Positions 59,040 to 62,000 of a stretch of DNA of 62,000 nucleotides are shown piece by piece. The notes under the pieces were generated by a model, which did not search any database, had not been told where the DNA came from, and saw nothing but the letters and a program-made list of their open reading frames with translations. The translations under genes and the position numbers were made by a program. Every line of letters begins with the position of its first letter. Positions within the stretch are counted from its first letter, which is position 1. Origin of the DNA: Symbiodinium natans (taxonomy: Eukaryota; Sar; Dinophyceae; Suessiales; Symbiodiniaceae); contig CAJNDS010002122.1 of the NCBI GenBank assembly GCA_905221605.1, forward strand, positions 282,501 through 344,500. The letters are read 5' to 3'.

Positions 59040-60354
59040 TCATACCCGCATACCCGAATGCCCGGCAAAGAATCCACCCCTACCCCAAAAGAACAAGAGG
59101 TTTCTCATGACATCCTGGACAAACCTTGAGGCCCTCCGAAACGAGAAATCCAGGATGCTTCTTAGGGCTTCGGGTCTAAGGCAAAGCTGCACCCTAAACC
59201 CAGCCCTAAACCCTAAACCCTAAACCCTAAACCCTAAACCCTAAACCCTAAACCCCAAACCCTAACCCTAAACCCTAAAACTCAAAACCCTACACCTTAC
59301 CCTTCGGGCTTAGGGTTAGTGTTTAGGGTTTAGGGTGTAGGGTTTAGAGTTTAGGGTTTAGGGAGTGGGGTTTAGCGTGTAGGGCGTAAGCCCTCCAGAC
59401 TGAATTGTCCACCCCAGATTCTGCTAGATCTACAAGCCCTAAACGTTTAGGGTTGAGGGTTTAGGGTTTAGGGTTTAGGGTTTAGGGTTTAGGGCTAAAC
59501 CCTGAACCCGAAACCCAGAACCCCAAACCCGAAACCAAAACAATAAGGCCTTGCAGCCCACAACCCTCACCCTGAAGCCCTAACACCTGCAGCCAAAACA
59601 AAACTCAGACATTCGAAGCCCAGAAGCCGCCAAGGCTTCGGGTTCCGGGTTTAGGGTTTGTAGGGCTTAGGGTTAGGGTTTAGGGTTTAGGGTTTAGCGT
59701 TTAAGGATTAGGGTTTAGGGTTTAGGGTTTAGGGTTTAGGGTTTAGGGTTTAGGGTTTAGGGTCTAGGGTTTAGGGTTTAGGGTTTAGGGTTTAGGGTTT
59801 AGGGTTTAGCATCCCTAAACCCTAAACTCACTAGCCCGGCCGGGTCCTGGTAGAGGAAGTGGGTGTAGTAGCCCAGGAGGGAGTCGACGACCCACCAGCG
59901 CCCAGCATCGGTCTTGTTTTGGCCTTGAACTTCAAGACTGTACCTCGAGGGATCTAAGCTCTCGGGTTTAGGGTTTAGGGTTTAGGGTTCTTAAGAAGTT
60001 GCACCTTTTGGCCCCCCAATCGGGCTCGGTTTAGGGTTTAGGGCGTAGGGTTTAGGGGTTAAGGTTGAGGGCCTAGGCTTTAGGGTGTTTCGGATACTAT
60101 AGAAGGGTCTTGCATGTCAACCCCAAACCCTAAATCTGCTACTTGAGTCTCACCGTGAAACTTAAACCCTAAACCCTCACGTGATATCGAGGTTTCCAGG
60201 GGTCTAGGGCAGGGCTAAGTGCTTAAGGATCAGGGAAAAAGGAAGGCTTGCAAGAATGCCAAGACACCAGTATTCCATGGACTCTTGGACGTGTGCCGTA
60301 GTGTTGTTCGGGATGACCTTGCCCCACGTGAAGTCCTCGTGGGTGCGGCCGCAC
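59040..60354 (-). CDS. Hypothetical gene, four C-terminal exons
   Basis: Minus-strand exons 60354-60260 (THEDFTWGKVIPNNTTAH then VQESMEYWCL), 59923-59832 (DAGRWWVVDSLLGYYTHFLY), 59423-59392 (QNLGWTIQSG) and 59133-59040 (ASRFVQDVMRNLLFFWGRGG, stop TGA) join in phase. The second exon ends in a canonical GTGAGT donor at 59832, the others in GC donors. The last exon could instead splice at GTATGAGG (59045). The Trp/Tyr-rich middle suggests a membrane or structural protein, but no family is recognised. N-terminal exons upstream of 60354 are not resolved. Confidence 0.6.
59655..59808. repeat. TTTAGGG telomere-type array
   Basis: About 20 units with a few variants, in the intron between exons 59923-59832 and 59423-59392. 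Confidence 0.95.
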
Positions 60355-60559
60355 CTGGCTTCAGCAGCTGCTTGCTCAGGCAAGCGACTCGGATTCGAAC
60401 AATGCAGCGACGCCCGAACTTTGATGCCTCTAATTAGTCGTTCCAGAGCACATGAGCTCGGTGGCTCAAGGTCGCTTGGGTTTCGGGAGCAGGGAAGAAC
60501 CTGCATTTTGAGACATGCCCCGCCTCACCAGAAGCCGCCACACGACCAGCTGAACATTG

Positions 60560-61010
60560 ATGACCTGAGATAGTCCTAGGCCCTAACCGATTCACCTTAA
60601 AGCCTATATCCTTAAACCCTATAAGCCCTAAACCGAAAACATAGGAAGCGGGGAACTCAACTTCTCACTCTTTCTTGACCACAATGCTCAGCATGAAGAC
60701 ATAACCCTTGGGGGGCTGTTGTAGGAACGAACAACAGCAGGCAACACCACCAAGCAAATTCTATGTATCGATACAGGAAACTACCGGATGTTACTTTTTT
60801 GTGTTGTCGGGACACGAGTTGGGCAGGAGCCTAGTGTATTTACTCTTTTTTTGGCGAACTACTTACTAAATTAGAAACAAGGGACTGCAATAATGCTCCC
60901 AATCTAGTTCTGTGATCCGCTGCCATGCGACGTCTGAAAATTCAAGTCAGCGACCCCCTTATTGAGAAAGTCGCCCGGAACGTTGCGGAGTTCGTGGGCC
61001 GGGGATCCCG
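60560..61010. other. Repeat-poor stretch, possible gene boundary
   Basis: Few telomere-type units. On the minus strand a frame ELRNVPGDFLNKGVADLNFQ ends in a stop near 60903 but lacks a clear acceptor. On the plus strand a frame starting near 60925 with MRRLKIQVSDPLIEKVARN vaguely recalls a SURP domain. Neither is supported by a second exon. Confidence 0.35.
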
Positions 61011-61012
61011 GC

Positions 61013-61140
61013 ATTAGGGTTTAGGGTTCCGGGTTTAGGGTTTGGGGTTAAAGTTTAGGGTTTAGGGTTTAGGGTTTAGGGTTTAGGGTTTAGGGTTTAG
61101 GGTTTAGGGTTTAGGGTTTAGGGTTTAGGGTTTAGGGTTC
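61013..61140. repeat. TTTAGGG telomere-type array
   Basis: About 15 perfect units facing the CCCTAAA array at 61248-61352 across a GC-rich island of about 105 bp. Confidence 0.95.
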
Positions 61141-61247
61141 ATGGTTTCATGCACCAGCAGGCCCGGAACCCTTGGGCCCTCAAGCTTCAAGGCTGGCCGT
61201 GGCTCCAGCTGCAGATTCCAGAATTCTTTTGGAGAAAGCCTTATCTA

Positions 61248-61352
61248 CACCCTAAACCCTAAACCCTAAACCCTAAACCCTAAACCCTAAACCCTAAACC
61301 CTAAACCCTAAACCCTAAACCCTAAACCCTAAACCCTAAACCCTAAACCCTT
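61248..61352. repeat. CCCTAAA telomere-type array
   Basis: About 14 perfect units. The island between it and 61013-61140 (61141-61247) is open on both strands; on minus it reads LEPRPALKLEGPRVPGLLVH after a good acceptor, on plus MHQQARNPWALKLQGW. Confidence 0.95.
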
Positions 61353-62000
61353 TCCGAAACACGGCCCCAGACAATTCTCATCTCCTTCGTTTCATTCATA
61401 CCCATAGAGCCCTCGTCGCTGAGTGCCCTGGGCCAAAAAGGTTAGCCTTTGCCACTAAATTATGGTAGGAGTATACATACCCGAAAAGGCTTTGAAAGGT
61501 GGCCCCTCAGCTGCTGATGGCCCTCCACAATCGGGCCACGAAGCCTACACCCCAAACGAAACCGAAACACCCGAGATCCTAAACCCTATAAGCCCTAAAC
61601 CCTAAACCTGCCAACCGTGTCCCAGGTGCGATCAGCAGGCAGAAGCAACACCCCAACGGGCAAAGGCGGCACGTGGGGTCGCAGCAAAGGTCGCAGACCG
61701 TAAGGCTGCGGAGCCGGCGCGAAACCCCAGAAGAGCCTTGGGCTTAGGGTTTAGGGTGTAGGGTTTAGGTTCAGGGTTCAGGGTTCAGGGTTCAGGGTTC
61801 ATGGTTTAGGGTTTAGGGTTTAGGGTTTAGGGTTTGGGGATTGCAGTTGAGGGCTTAGTAGTAGGGTGCTTTGGGGGCTTGCACTTCCGGGGAGGGGGGG
61901 GGGGGCACTATGTCTATGTGTGTATATATAAATGCGGCTACAGATAAACACATGCCTCAAGACCTAAACCCTCGTGCCTTTCGCTTGCAGCTTTAGACCA

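Overview
The window looks like nuclear DNA of a dinoflagellate (Symbiodiniaceae- or Polarella-like; this is inference). It is saturated with the plant-type telomere heptamer TTTAGGG/CCCTAAA and its variants in both orientations, it has almost no long open frames, and the gene pieces I can reconstruct are tiny exons (about 16-127 nt) joined by GT-AG, GC-AG and occasional GA-AG introns. There is no sign of a bacterial, viral or plasmid replicon.

The real coding content does not appear as long ORFs. I read the short GC-rich islands between the repeat arrays as exons, requiring a pyrimidine-AG acceptor, a GT/GC/GA donor and compatible reading phase. Almost every island then resolves on the minus strand. 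The best case is an alpha/beta hydrolase of the ABHD17/Bem46 type (about 40.17 to 32.63 kb) whose full set of family motifs appears in order, with matching phases, across 14 exons. Other minus-strand models lie at 1.6-5.4, 6.7-8.0, 9.2-12.1 (HMG-box-like), 12.6-13.3, 15.5-17.1, 18.4-18.8, 26.2-26.7, 28.3-29.1, 29.5-30.8, 42.6-45.7, 47.6-47.9, 49.0-50.8, 51.3-51.5, 53.1-54.0, 55.2-58.3 and 59.0-60.4 kb. One-direction gene order with many small introns fits dinoflagellates.

Between exons the DNA consists of telomere-type arrays, six or more families of short inverted-repeat elements (MITE-like), homopolymer G/C tracts and microsatellites. About 5 kb (19.0-24.1 kb) is a complex satellite: diverged monomers at 19.2-20.8 kb and a roughly 440-450 bp higher-order repeat at 20.9-24.1 kb.

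The main point of interest is the link between telomere-type repeats and introns. Exons often stop exactly where the array begins, so the heptamer itself supplies the splice donor (G|GTTTAGGG in the sense strand), and three arrays sit between direct copies of flanking exon-like sequence, as expected if array insertion created or enlarged introns. I saw no tRNA, rRNA or CRISPR array. All exon models are hand-made and need RNA evidence; both strands of GC-rich islands are often open, so single-exon strand calls can be wrong.
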